Positions 18,275 to 25,442 of a DNA stretch of 25,442 nt are shown one piece after another. Each line of letters opens with the position of its first letter. Positions within the stretch are counted from its first letter, which is position 1. The notes under the pieces are model-generated. The model saw only the letters and a list, made by a program, of their open reading frames with translations. It did no database searches and was not told where the DNA came from. Source of the stretch: Bradyrhizobium sp. (lineage in GTDB: Bacteria; Pseudomonadota; Alphaproteobacteria; Rhizobiales; Xanthobacteraceae); contig JAQGKC010000011.1 of assembly GCA_028290305.1 (NCBI GenBank), forward strand, positions 1 to 25,442, given 5' to 3'. The position numbers and the translations under genes are program-made.

Positions 18275-18298
18275 AAAAACAACAATCGGAGGAAACAA

Positions 18299-19324
18299 AT
18301 GTCGCAACAGGCCAAGCGTGTCGTTCTCGTCTCTCGCCCGGTCGGCGAGCCCAAGGCTTCGGATTTCCGTGTCGAGGATCACGCGGTGCCTGTGCCCGGC
18401 GAGGGCCAGGTTCTGCTGCGCACCATCTGGTTGTCGCTCGATCCCTATATGCGCGGGCGCATGAGCGACGGTCCGTCCTATGCGGCGCCGGTGCCGATCG
18501 GCGGTGTGATGGAGGGTGGCACGGTGTGCGAGGCGATCGCCTCGAACAATCCGGGCTTTGCCAAGGGCGACATCGTTCTCGCACGCGCCGGCTGGCAAAC
18601 GCACGCACTCTCGGACGGCAAGGGATTGGCCAAGATCGATCCGAAATTCGGCCCGATCTCGGCCGCGGTCGGCGTGCTCGGCATGCCCGGCATGACCGCC
18701 TATACGGGGCTGCTCGATATCGGCAAGCCGCAGCCGGGCGAAACCGTCGTCGTTGCGGCGGCCTCCGGCGCGGTCGGCTCGGCGGTCGGCCAGATCGCAA
18801 AGATCAAGGGCGCGCGCGCTGTCGGCATCGCGGGCGGCAAGGACAAATGCGATTACGTCAAAAAAGAGCTTGGCTTCGATGATTGCCTCGATCATCGCGA
18901 TCCCGATCTCGCGGCGAAACTAAAGGACGCCTGCCCGAAAGGCATCGACGTCTATTTCGAGAATGTCGGCGGCGCGGTGTTCGAGGCGGTATTCCCTTTG
19001 CTAAATGCATTCGCACGCGTTCCCGTGTGCGGCCTGATCGCGCAATACAACGACACCGAAGCGTCGGTGCCGAAATGGGCATCATCGATGATGCGCGCCG
19101 TGTTGACCAAGCGCCTCAATATCAGAGGCTTCATTGTCAGCGATTTCGCCGCGCGCCATGCGGACTTCCTGCGCGACATGTCGCAATGGGTACGCGAGGG
19201 CAAGGTCAAGCATCGCGAATTCGTCACCGAAGGCCTCGATAGCGCGCCGGGCGCATTCATGGGTCTTCTGAAGGGCGCCAATTTCGGCAAGCAACTGGTG
19301 CGCGTCGGGCCCGACAAGGCGTGA
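18299..19324 (+). CDS. Zinc-free MDR-family NADP-dependent oxidoreductase (leukotriene B4 dehydrogenase/CurA-like)
   Basis: A 341-residue quinone-oxidoreductase-like enzyme. The start of the mature family is clear: SRPVGEPKASDFRVED then LSLDPYMRGRM. The cofactor motif AASGAVGSAVGQIAK (about 155-170) and VYFENVGG (about 218-225) fit the 15-oxoprostaglandin 13-reductase / LTB4 12-hydroxydehydrogenase subgroup, which reduces C=C bonds of alpha,beta-unsaturated carbonyls with NADPH. No zinc-binding Cys cluster is present. GGAGG at 18288-18292 lies 6 bases before the ATG at 18299, so I reject the in-frame ATG at 18269, which lies in the repeat arm. Possible roles include detoxifying reactive aldehydes or enones. 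Confidence 0.88.
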   Translation: MSQQAKRVVLVSRPVGEPKASDFRVEDHAVPVPGEGQVLLRTIWLSLDPYMRGRMSDGPSYAAPVPIGGVMEGGTVCEAIASNNPGFAKGDIVLARAGWQTHALSDGKGLAKIDPKFGPISAAVGVLGMPGMTAYTGLLDIGKPQPGETVVVAAASGAVGSAVGQIAKIKGARAVGIAGGKDKCDYVKKELGFDDCLDHRDPDLAAKLKDACPKGIDVYFENVGGAVFEAVFPLLNAFARVPVCGLIAQYNDTEASVPKWASSMMRAVLTKRLNIRGFIVSDFAARHADFLRDMSQWVREGKVKHREFVTEGLDSAPGAFMGLLKGANFGKQLVRVGPDKA

Positions 19325-19342
19325 GCCGCCGGACGTCGCGGC

Positions 19343-20185
19343 CTACTGGTCTTTCGAAGCCTTGCCGAGCAACGAATCCAGATCGACATCGATCTGGCCC
19401 GGCGCTCTGACGTGACGGACCTCGAAGCGATCGGGCTGGAAGCGATACTCCACCAACCCGACCTCTTTGATACCGATCACTTCCTGCTTCGCATCCGAAA
19501 TGATGAAGCCGGCGGAAGGCGCCCAGAGGTGACGGATGCGGGAATACGTAAAATCCCGGCGCTGGTGGACGTGGCCGCTGGCAACCAGCCGCAGATCGAC
19601 GGTGCGGAGCATCTCGACCAGGTGGCTCCGTGCCGGCATCGGAACGTAGCGTATCGATGTTGCCACGAGTTCCGGATCTTCGGGCGAATTCAGATAAAGC
19701 GGTTTGTGCAGAAACAGCGCCACTGGCTTGCCATTGGCGCCGGACAATTGCGAAGCAAGCCAATCGAACTGTTCGGCCTCGCTTCCAAGGCCAGTGTTCA
19801 TCACCAGTGAGTTAAGCCCGATGAAACACCAGCCGGCCGCGTCAAAGCACCAGCGGTCTTCACCGAAGATCGAGAGGAACGCCTGCCGGCTTTGTTCGGT
19901 GACCGGCTGAGACGGAACCGGACCTATTTGGGTAGGGTTATCGCCGATGTCATGATTGCCGGGCAGGTAACGGCAGGGCACGGGCAGCGCCTCGTGCAGC
20001 GTTTTAGCAAATTCGAGATCGTCCCGATTGGTCGGCCCGTCGAAGGCGAGGTCGCCGCTGTTGACGACGAGATCGGGGCGCGTCGCATCGATGTATTCAC
20101 TCACCCGATGAAAATTGTCGGTAAGCCTGGACAGGCGGCGGGCCAAATGCGTATCGGAAATCTGGGTCAGGCGAAATTCGGGCAT
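19343..20185 (-). CDS. Calcineurin-like metallophosphoesterase (CpdA-like phosphodiesterase)
   Basis: A 280-residue class III phosphodiesterase. The dimetal motifs are all present in order: ISDTHL (D11, H13), SGDLAF (D45), PGNHD (N77, H78), LFLHKPL with a metal His (about 159), and SGHVHQ (about 205-210). CpdA members hydrolyse cAMP, others cyclic phospholipid or nucleotide substrates, so cNMP cleavage is only a likely guess. The gene converges with the MDR oxidoreductase across an 18-base gap and is upstream of no partner on its strand. The promoter should lie within 20186-20386. Confidence 0.88.
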   Translation of the reverse strand: MPEFRLTQISDTHLARRLSRLTDNFHRVSEYIDATRPDLVVNSGDLAFDGPTNRDDLEFAKTLHEALPVPCRYLPGNHDIGDNPTQIGPVPSQPVTEQSRQAFLSIFGEDRWCFDAAGWCFIGLNSLVMNTGLGSEAEQFDWLASQLSGANGKPVALFLHKPLYLNSPEDPELVATSIRYVPMPARSHLVEMLRTVDLRLVASGHVHQRRDFTYSRIRHLWAPSAGFIISDAKQEVIGIKEVGLVEYRFQPDRFEVRHVRAPGQIDVDLDSLLGKASKDQ

Positions 20186-20261
20186 CCGATCATCCTTTCG
20201 GCCCGATGATACATTTGCCTCAAGTCGGAACGATGAAATTCTGTACGTAACGCTGCCAAAG

Positions 20262-20310
20262 CCGTCATCATCCGCGAAAGCGAAAGCGGATGATCCAGTA
20301 TTCCAGAGCA
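20262..20310. repeat. Short palindromic repeat (GTCATCATCCGC type), copy F
   Basis: ATCATCCGC (20267-20275) pairs exactly with GCGGATGAT (20286-20294) around the loop gaaagcgaaa. It is followed by CCAGTATTCCAGA, as in common Bradyrhizobium intergenic repeats (recognition). It lies in the 201-base gap between two minus-strand genes and may end the transcript of the membrane-protein gene downstream. Confidence 0.65.
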
Positions 20311-20386
20311 GTTGTGATAAAATCGAGAAGCCGCAGCGTACTGGCTACCGCTGTCGCGGATATGGCGACCATCTATGCGTTCATGC

Positions 20387-21058
20387 CTAGAGAACGCGAT
20401 AGCGGATCGCGAAGGCGTCGGTGGGCTCGGCATGCGTCGATCCGGCCATATTGGCGGAAACGACGCGGTCGGCCAGATGCCACGGTCCGAACTGACCGGA
20501 GCGGCTTGGGCTTGCTGCGAGACGCAGTTTGAACTGGCACTGGGGCTGACCCGGCAGATTCAGGACCATGACGCGGTCACTGGTACGAAAATCGAGTGCA
20601 ACCGAACCTTTGACGACACTGCGGCCGTCGTCATCGGACGCCAGCGCGCCCTGCATATGGGCGAGCGTCTGGTTTCTGTCGGTGAACGGTTCGACCTGGC
20701 TGTCGGCCACGGCAGAGGCCGTGGTTTTCGGCAGCCGGATTTCAAACTCGACCTCGGGTTTTGACGGGTTGATGCCGAGATAAGCGAGTGCGGCATGCCG
20801 CATATCGGAGGCCACGAAGGTGAGGAGCCCGAGCACGACAGCGGCGGCAAGGCTGTGCCTGACCATATCGCGGGCGCTACGATACCCGCGTCGAAAATAG
20901 AGGGTCAGCATGATGGCCACCGCCAGCGCCGCCGCGATGCCGGCCAGTCCTGACATCAGCATGCCGAGCCAGCTATCCGGACTGTCGTCGGCCGAAAAGC
21001 TGGTGCTGTCGGCGACCATTTTGAGAAACGAGGTTACGGAGTCGAGCGTTGGGTTCAT
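20387..21058 (-). CDS. Hypothetical membrane-anchored protein
   Basis: A 223-residue protein from the ATG at 21058; an in-frame GTG at 21127 would add 23 atypical residues. Residues about 30-55 (WLGMLMSGLAGIAAALAVAIMLTLYF) form a first membrane helix and about 63-85 (MVRHSLAAAVVLGLLTFVA) a second, with a positively charged RRGYRSARD loop between. The remaining two thirds are hydrophilic and beta-rich: EFEIRLPKTTA, VVKGSVALDFRTSDRVMVLNL and FKLRLAASPSRS. This looks like a periplasmic or cytoplasmic sandwich domain on a two-helix anchor. I recognise no family. The gene is divergent from the MAPEG gene with about 170 bases between. Confidence 0.7.
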   Translation of the reverse strand: MNPTLDSVTSFLKMVADSTSFSADDSPDSWLGMLMSGLAGIAAALAVAIMLTLYFRRGYRSARDMVRHSLAAAVVLGLLTFVASDMRHAALAYLGINPSKPEVEFEIRLPKTTASAVADSQVEPFTDRNQTLAHMQGALASDDDGRSVVKGSVALDFRTSDRVMVLNLPGQPQCQFKLRLAASPSRSGQFGPWHLADRVVSANMAGSTHAEPTDAFAIRYRVL

Positions 21059-21229
21059 CGCAGCATCTCGGGAAGCGTCAGGGTCGATTCGAGACTTGAA
21101 TCGCTGGAACCGCTGCGAGTTGGTCACCGGAACCGGGATTCTGGTTCAACGCGGCTGGCGGGGATTTATTGTCAGGCGGAGACGCGGTCGCTATAGCGGG
21201 GGCTCGCGCTCAGTCCGGGGGAGATTCCA

Positions 21230-21652
21230 ATGTCGGTTCAAATGGTTTTGCTGCCGGTCTTCGTTCTCGTGGGGCTGACTTTTGCGCTGCTGCTCGGGAT
21301 GGCCACGACGCGTACCCGCTCGCTCACGTCCGGAAAAACCAGGCTGAGGGACATCGCACTGGGGCAGCAAAACTGGCCTACTCGCGCGACCCAGATCGGC
21401 AATTGCTTCAGCAACCAGTTCGAACTGCCGCTGTTGTTCTACATTCTGATCGCGCTGGCGCTGCCGATCCGCCATGCCGATCTGGTGATCGTTCTGCTCT
21501 CGTGGGTGTTCGTGGTGACGCGCTTCGCCCATGCCGGAATATTCATAACCTCCAACAACGTTCAGCAGCGTTCGCTGGCATGGTTCGCCGGCGTGCTGGC
21601 GCTGTTCGCCATGTGGCTCTATTTCGCGCTGAGGATCCTGCTGCTGATCTGA
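21230..21652 (+). CDS. MAPEG family integral membrane protein
   Basis: A 140-residue protein with four predicted membrane helices, the layout of MAPEG (membrane-associated eicosanoid/glutathione metabolism) proteins. The conserved ISNQFELPLLFY-like segment (here NCFSNQFELPLLFY, about residues 59-72), with the Asn and Glu expected for glutathione contact, and VVTRFAHAG match the bacterial branch. Function in bacteria is mostly unproven, possibly glutathione-linked. A purine-rich ribosome site (GGGGGAG, about 21217-21223) precedes the ATG. Followed 26 bases later by the RsmB-like gene, so likely co-transcribed. Confidence 0.9.
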   Translation: MSVQMVLLPVFVLVGLTFALLLGMATTRTRSLTSGKTRLRDIALGQQNWPTRATQIGNCFSNQFELPLLFYILIALALPIRHADLVIVLLSWVFVVTRFAHAGIFITSNNVQQRSLAWFAGVLALFAMWLYFALRILLLI

Positions 21653-21678
21653 AGCTGCTCTTAAACCGAAAGTTTTGA

Positions 21679-22986
21679 ATGACACCCGCCGCCCGGCTCT
21701 CGGCCGCCATCGAACTGATAGATACCATCGACGCGCAGCGCGTCCCGGCGGCGAAGGCGCTGAAGGAGTGGGGCACCGCGCATCGCTATGCCGGTTCGGG
21801 CGATCGCGCCGCGATCTCCGGCCTGATCTGGGATGTGCTGCGCCGGCGCGCATCGAGCGCGTGGATCATGGACGAGGATACGCCACGAGCGCGCGTCCTC
21901 GGCATGCTGAAGCTGGAACGCGGCCTCGACGTCGACGCCATCGCGGCCCTTTGCGATGGCGGCCGTTTTGCACCCGAGCCATTGACCGAGCATGAGCGCG
22001 CCGCGCTGGCGTCGCGAACGCTCGCGGAAGCGCCGATGCATATTGCCGGCGATTATCCGGAATGGCTCGATGGATATCTCGCACAGGTATTTGGCGATGA
22101 TCGCGTCGCGGAGGCAACGGCCATGGCGAGCCGGGCGCCGCTCGACCTGCGCGTCAACACCCTGAAAGCCAAGCGCGAGAAGGTGCTTGGATCGACCGCA
22201 CATCTTGGAACCACACCGACGCCTTGGTCGCCGATCGGCCTGCGCATCGATCTTGGCGCCGACGCGCGCAATCCCGGCATTCATGCCGAGGAAGATTTCA
22301 TCAAGGGCGCCATCGAGGTGCAGGACGAGGGCTCGCAGCTTGCGGCCTTGTTGTCGGCGGCAAAACCCGGCGAACGGGTGATCGACCTCTGTGCCGGGGC
22401 CGGCGGCAAGACCTTGGCGCTGGCCGCGATGATGCAGGGCAAGGGCCGGCTGATCGCGACCGACAACGATAAGCGGCAGCTCGCGCCGATCTACGAACGG
22501 CTATCCCGCGCCGGCGTGCACAATGCAGATGTCCGCACCCCGAAAGGCCCGGATGATACGTTGAGCGATATCCATGCCTCCGCCGACCTGGTGCTGATCG
22601 ATGCGCCGTGCACGGGAACCGGAACCTGGCGCCGCAATCCCGATGCCAGATGGCGGATGCGCCCCGGTGCGCTCGAGGTGCGGTTGAAGGATCAGGTGGC
22701 GGTGCTGGATCGCGCCGCCGCTTTGGTCAAGCCGGGCGGCCGGATCGCCTACATCACCTGCTCGGTATTGTCGCCGGAAAATGGCGAGCAAATTCGGGCC
22801 TTTACGGCCAGGAATTCAGATTTCACCGTAGTGCCACCGTCGCAGACCATGACGGTGCTATGGGACAAGGCGGAGGATTTCGCCGCGGCGACGTTGCAAT
22901 CCCCGGAAGGATTGCTGATGACACCGCGGCGCACTGGGACGGATGGGTTTTTTGTGTCGATGCTCAAAAGGCAGGCGGCGGGCTGA
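21679..22986 (+). CDS. RsmB/NOL1/NOP2/Sun-family RNA (cytosine-5) methyltransferase
   Basis: A 435-residue enzyme with an N-terminal RNA-binding NusB-like region (about 1-140) and a C-terminal Rossmann SAM domain. VIDLCAGAGGKTLAL (234-248) is the SAM motif. DAPCTGTG with Cys311 (motif IV) and the catalytic Cys361 in ITCSVLSPENG (motif VI) are both present. It should form 5-methylcytosine in rRNA; RsmB makes m5C967 in 16S rRNA, but paralogues act on other rRNA or tRNA sites, so I leave the symbol blank. It is 26 bases downstream of the MAPEG gene and precedes guaA with repeat copy E between. Confidence 0.9.
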   Translation: MTPAARLSAAIELIDTIDAQRVPAAKALKEWGTAHRYAGSGDRAAISGLIWDVLRRRASSAWIMDEDTPRARVLGMLKLERGLDVDAIAALCDGGRFAPEPLTEHERAALASRTLAEAPMHIAGDYPEWLDGYLAQVFGDDRVAEATAMASRAPLDLRVNTLKAKREKVLGSTAHLGTTPTPWSPIGLRIDLGADARNPGIHAEEDFIKGAIEVQDEGSQLAALLSAAKPGERVIDLCAGAGGKTLALAAMMQGKGRLIATDNDKRQLAPIYERLSRAGVHNADVRTPKGPDDTLSDIHASADLVLIDAPCTGTGTWRRNPDARWRMRPGALEVRLKDQVAVLDRAAALVKPGGRIAYITCSVLSPENGEQIRAFTARNSDFTVVPPSQTMTVLWDKAEDFAAATLQSPEGLLMTPRRTGTDGFFVSMLKRQAAG

Positions 22987-23011
22987 GGGCGGACAGGCAT
23001 TGGCTACCTTT

Positions 23012-23094
23012 CGTCGTTGCGAGGAGCACTTGCGACGAAGCAATCCAGGTCTCGGCACAAAAGGCTGGATTGCTTCGCTTCGCTCGCAATGACG
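23012..23094. repeat. Palindromic intergenic repeat, copy E (GTCATTGCGAGCG family)
   Basis: The left CGTCGTTGCGAG (from 23012) and right CTCGCAATGACG (ending 23094) pair with one mismatch. The inner GCGACGAAGCAATCCAG and CTGGATTGCTTCGCTTCGC form the stem core. Same family as copies C and D. It lies between the methyltransferase gene and guaA. Confidence 0.85.
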
Positions 23095-23168
23095 GCGTAT
23101 CCCCAACAACCCGGCCATGACGGTTTTTGAGGGTTGCGAGCCCGCCCCCTGTCGCGTAATTCCTTGCC

Positions 23169-24779
23169 ATGACAGCAGCACAACAAGCCCGCGAGTCGAC
23201 GCCTTCGGTGGCCTCGGCGCATGACAAGATTCTGATCGTCGATTTCGGCAGCCAGGTGACCCAATTGATCGCGCGCCGGGTGCGCGAAGAGGGCGTCTAT
23301 TCCGAAATCGTGCCGTTCCAGAAGGCGGAAGCCGCCTTCTGGCAGATGAAGCCGAAGGCGGTGATCCTCTCGGGCGGGCCGGAATCGGTGCATGAAGAAG
23401 GCTCGCCCCGCGCGCCGCAGGCTATCTTCGATTCCGGCGTTCCGGTGCTCGGCATCTGCTACGGCCAGATGACCATGGCCACCCAGCTCGGCGGCGACGT
23501 CGAAGGCGGCCATCACCGCGAGTTCGGCCGCGCCGATGTCGAGGTCAAGGCGGCAAGCCAGTTGTTCGATTCCACCTGGTCGATGGGCGAGCGCCATCCG
23601 GTCTGGATGAGCCATGGCGATCGAATTACAAAAATGCCGCCGGGTTTCGTGGTGGCCGGCGTCTCGCCGAATGCACCGTTCGCCGTCATCCAGGACGAGA
23701 AGCGCAAATATTACGGGCTGATGTTCCATCCCGAAGTCGTGCACACGCCGGACGGGGCAAAGCTGATCCGCAATTTCGTCCGCAAGGTCGCAGGCCTGAC
23801 CGGCGACTGGACCATGCGCGCGTTCCGCGAGGAAGCGATCGAGAAAATCCGCGCCCAGGTAGGCAAGGGCAAGGTGATCTGCGGATTGTCCGGCGGCGTC
23901 GATTCCGCTGTTGCTGCGGTGCTGATCCACGAGGCGATCGGCGATCAGCTCACTTGCGTGTTCGTCGACCACGGCCTGCTGCGGCTCAACGAAGCCGAGA
24001 CCGTGGTCGATCTGTTCCGTCATCACTATAACATTCCGCTGGTACATGTTGATGCGTCGAAGCAATTCCTTGGCGAACTCGCTGGGGTCACCGACCCAGA
24101 GATCAAGCGCAAGACCATCGGCCGTTTGTTCATCGATGTGTTCGACGCGGAAGCCAAGAAAATCGCAAATAAAGGTGAAGGACCGGCGGAATTTCTCGCG
24201 CAGGGCACGCTCTATCCCGACGTGATCGAAAGCGTGTCGTTCACCGGCGGCCCATCGGTGACGATCAAGTCGCACCACAATGTCGGCGGTCTGCCCGCGC
24301 GTATGAACATGAAGCTGGTCGAGCCCTTGCGCGAACTGTTCAAGGACGAGGTGCGTGTGCTTGGCCGCGAGTTGGGCCTGCCGGAAATCTTTGTCGGCCG
24401 GCATCCGTTTCCAGGACCCGGGTTGGCTATCCGCTGCCCCGGCGAAATCACGCCCGAAAAACTCGAGATCCTGCGTAACGCCGATGCCGTCTATATCGAC
24501 CAGATCCGCAAAGCAGGCTTGTACGACAAGATCTGGCAGGCTTTTGCCGTGCTGCTGCCGGTCAAGACCGTCGGCGTGATGGGCGACGGGCGCACGTACG
24601 AATATGTCGTGGGCCTGCGCGCGGTGACATCGACCGATGGCATGACCGCGGATTTTTATTCGTTCGACATGACTTTCCTAGGCGCCACCGCGACCCGCAT
24701 CATCAACGAGGTCAAGGGCGTCAACCGCGTGGTCTACGACATCACGTCGAAGCCGCCGGGCACGATCGAGTGGGAGTGA
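23169..24779 (+). CDS. guaA: GMP synthase (glutamine-hydrolysing)
   Basis: A 536-residue GMP synthetase that converts XMP to GMP with ATP and glutamine. The class I glutamine amidotransferase domain has its Cys nucleophile in GICYGQ (C97) and the His/Glu pair in MFHPEV (H187, E189). The ATP pyrophosphatase P-loop is LSGGVDS (240-246). The C-terminal dimerisation domain ends KPPGTIEWE, the typical last residues of GuaA. About 20 extra N-terminal residues precede the first strand, as is common in Rhizobiales. guaB lies 5.7 kb upstream on the same strand. The stop is followed by a gene-poor, decayed region. Confidence 0.97.
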   Translation: MTAAQQARESTPSVASAHDKILIVDFGSQVTQLIARRVREEGVYSEIVPFQKAEAAFWQMKPKAVILSGGPESVHEEGSPRAPQAIFDSGVPVLGICYGQMTMATQLGGDVEGGHHREFGRADVEVKAASQLFDSTWSMGERHPVWMSHGDRITKMPPGFVVAGVSPNAPFAVIQDEKRKYYGLMFHPEVVHTPDGAKLIRNFVRKVAGLTGDWTMRAFREEAIEKIRAQVGKGKVICGLSGGVDSAVAAVLIHEAIGDQLTCVFVDHGLLRLNEAETVVDLFRHHYNIPLVHVDASKQFLGELAGVTDPEIKRKTIGRLFIDVFDAEAKKIANKGEGPAEFLAQGTLYPDVIESVSFTGGPSVTIKSHHNVGGLPARMNMKLVEPLRELFKDEVRVLGRELGLPEIFVGRHPFPGPGLAIRCPGEITPEKLEILRNADAVYIDQIRKAGLYDKIWQAFAVLLPVKTVGVMGDGRTYEYVVGLRAVTSTDGMTADFYSFDMTFLGATATRIINEVKGVNRVVYDITSKPPGTIEWE

Positions 24780-24894
24780 CGGGGGAGTACCACGGACTAG
24801 TATCGGATAGCAGAGGACACTCGGGCGAATCCTAGGCCATCGATAGCAGTCGATAGATGCTAAGCGACCCGTAGATCCGCCGCTCCGTCGGGCG
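24780..24894. other. Noncoding junction downstream of guaA
   Basis: 115 bases between the guaA stop and the SRPBCC remnant. I find no tRNA, no clear terminator hairpin and no second copy of the guaA end sequence. There is a short tandem of CGATAG (about 24840-24856). The stretch has no good open reading frame on either strand. Confidence 0.4.
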
Positions 24895-24999
24895 TCACAC
24901 CGCTTGAGGGGGCGCCTTCACGTCGATGTCATTGAGCGCATAGATGGCCGACGTTTCGGGATCGTACTTCTCGGGCCAAATCACACGGTCGTAGATCGA
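24895..24999 (-). pseudogene. N-terminal remnant of an SRPBCC (polyketide cyclase-like) gene
   Basis: Reading the minus strand from 24996, the frame gives IYDRVIWPEKYDP then ETSAIYALNDIDVKAPP and stops at a TGA (24895-24897). The WPE..PKTSAIYALNDIDV.APPE..W layout is that of the N-terminus of SRPBCC-domain proteins; the body of about 130 residues is missing. A Shine-Dalgarno-like AAGGAG (25006-25011) lies 9 bases before ATC (24994-24996), exactly where a start ATG would be expected, so the start codon looks mutated. The fragment is immediately after the reductase remnant on the same strand. Family assignment is from recognition only. Confidence 0.6.
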
Positions 25000-25203
25000 T
25001 TACTGCTCCTTCTTGAACAAATCCTTGAATATGAGTTGGCCCCAGGTGCGGCCGCGTGCGTGCACCAGTGCGCCACCCTCGTTGAGCTTTCCCAGATCGA
25101 CGGGTGCGAATCCAAGTTGTTTGGCCAAGGCCGCCACGGGAGCGATCGCGTCCTCGTCGTAGCTCGACAGAAAGACGCAGCGGCAACGCTTCCACGCTTG
25201 CAA
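25000..25203 (-). pseudogene. C-terminal remnant of an NADPH-dependent F420 reductase-like oxidoreductase
   Basis: The minus strand encodes about 65 residues ending with a natural stop: VFLSSYDEDAIAPVAALAK, then QLGFAPVDLGKLNEGGALV and a KDLFKKEQ tail. The (A)LAK.LGFAPVDLG.L..G motif is characteristic of the C-terminus of the F420-dependent NADP reductase-like family. The Rossmann N-terminus (GxGxxG/A) is missing; sequence upstream has a TGA just before the readable part (about 25213-25215) and then the end of the methyltransferase gene. So the 5' two thirds were deleted. The TTG at 25203 is probably not a real start. Confidence 0.65.
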
Positions 25204-25237
25204 GAGCTGATCTCATTGTAGCGCGGATGACTCACTG

Positions 25238-25442
25238 TCAGGGTTTCACGAACCGATAGGCGAAGCGATCGGTCTCGCCTTTGATCGAGGGATCGAACAC
25301 CTTGATCGAGTGCGGATCGTCCTTGTTCGCGAGCATGGTGCTTTCCGCGTCCAGTACGAAGCCGGCCGCCTCCACTTCCTCGCGAACGGATGCAGGCTCA
25401 ATCCGATGCAGCGACTGGGCGTCGCTCGTGCCCGCCCCGACG
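25238..25442 (-). CDS. Class I SAM-dependent methyltransferase (COG4798-like), C-terminal part
   Basis: A minus-strand gene that enters from the right edge and ends at a TGA at 25238-25240. The visible 67 residues read GAGTSDAQSLHRIEP, then VREEVEAAGFVLDAES, then HSIKVFDPSIKGETDRF and a YRFVKP end. The LHRIEP...EVEAAGF pattern plus FDPSI.G.TD.F.YRF matches the C-terminus of predicted methyltransferases similar to YjhP/COG4798 (recognition). The SAM-binding region lies outside the window. There is no start codon in view, so it is easy to miss. It reads toward the reductase remnant, whose missing 5' part should have lain between them. Confidence 0.75.
   Translation of the reverse strand, partial: VGAGTSDAQSLHRIEPASVREEVEAAGFVLDAESTMLANKDDPHSIKVFDPSIKGETDRFAYRFVKP

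Noticed and set aside
23004..24404. Long minus-strand frame antisense to guaA
   Set aside because: It is a shadow of the conserved guaA reading frame with compositionally biased sequence and no recognisable domain.
24780..25442. Possible integration attachment repeat of the guaA 3' end
   Set aside because: No second copy of the guaA end sequence is seen within the window, so an att site cannot be supported here.

Overview
The window is a GC-rich chromosomal segment from an alphaproteobacterium. Gene content, protein style and the many short palindromic repeats suggest Bradyrhizobium or a close Nitrobacteraceae relative (recognition, not a database match). Most genes are housekeeping or central catabolic genes. 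I see no phage structural gene, transposase, integrase, CRISPR array, tRNA or rRNA. No clearly new multi-gene system stands out. The most interesting material is in the repeats, an orphan molybdenum hydroxylase subunit and a decayed locus downstream of guaA.

Region 1 (1-4450, + strand) is a CoA-linked catabolic cluster. It holds the tail of a 3-hydroxyisobutyryl-CoA hydrolase, mmsB (3-hydroxyisobutyrate dehydrogenase), an acyl-CoA synthetase, a MaoC-type hydratase and a MFE-2-like short-chain dehydrogenase. The first two are consecutive steps of valine breakdown. The last three have the activities of an activate, hydrate and oxidise route for an unknown acid.

Region 2 (4451-9466) has a BaiN/HI0933-type flavoprotein, a minus-strand pair (UPF0178/YaiI-like protein then the ABC-F ATPase Uup), and a double-hotdog-like protein. 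Region 3 (9493-15732) has a CoxL-like molybdopterin subunit without its partner subunits, a Ppx/GppA phosphatase, the 23S rRNA methyltransferase RlmE, a DHA2-family efflux transporter that overlaps rlmE tail to tail, and a small Pmp3-like membrane protein.

Region 4 (15733-24779) is framed by guaB and guaA, the two enzymes that turn IMP into GMP. Between them lie an unknown charged protein, an MDR-family NADP oxidoreductase, a calcineurin-like phosphodiesterase, an unknown membrane protein, a MAPEG protein and an RsmB-like rRNA methyltransferase. Region 5 (24780-25442) has two adjoining gene remnants on the minus strand (the C-terminus of an F420/NADP reductase-like protein and the N-terminus of an SRPBCC protein) and the C-terminal end of a methyltransferase that runs off the right edge.

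At least eight palindromic intergenic repeats occur, in several families. One is built into a near-duplicate of the end of uup, and another carries a nested 18-bp perfect palindrome.
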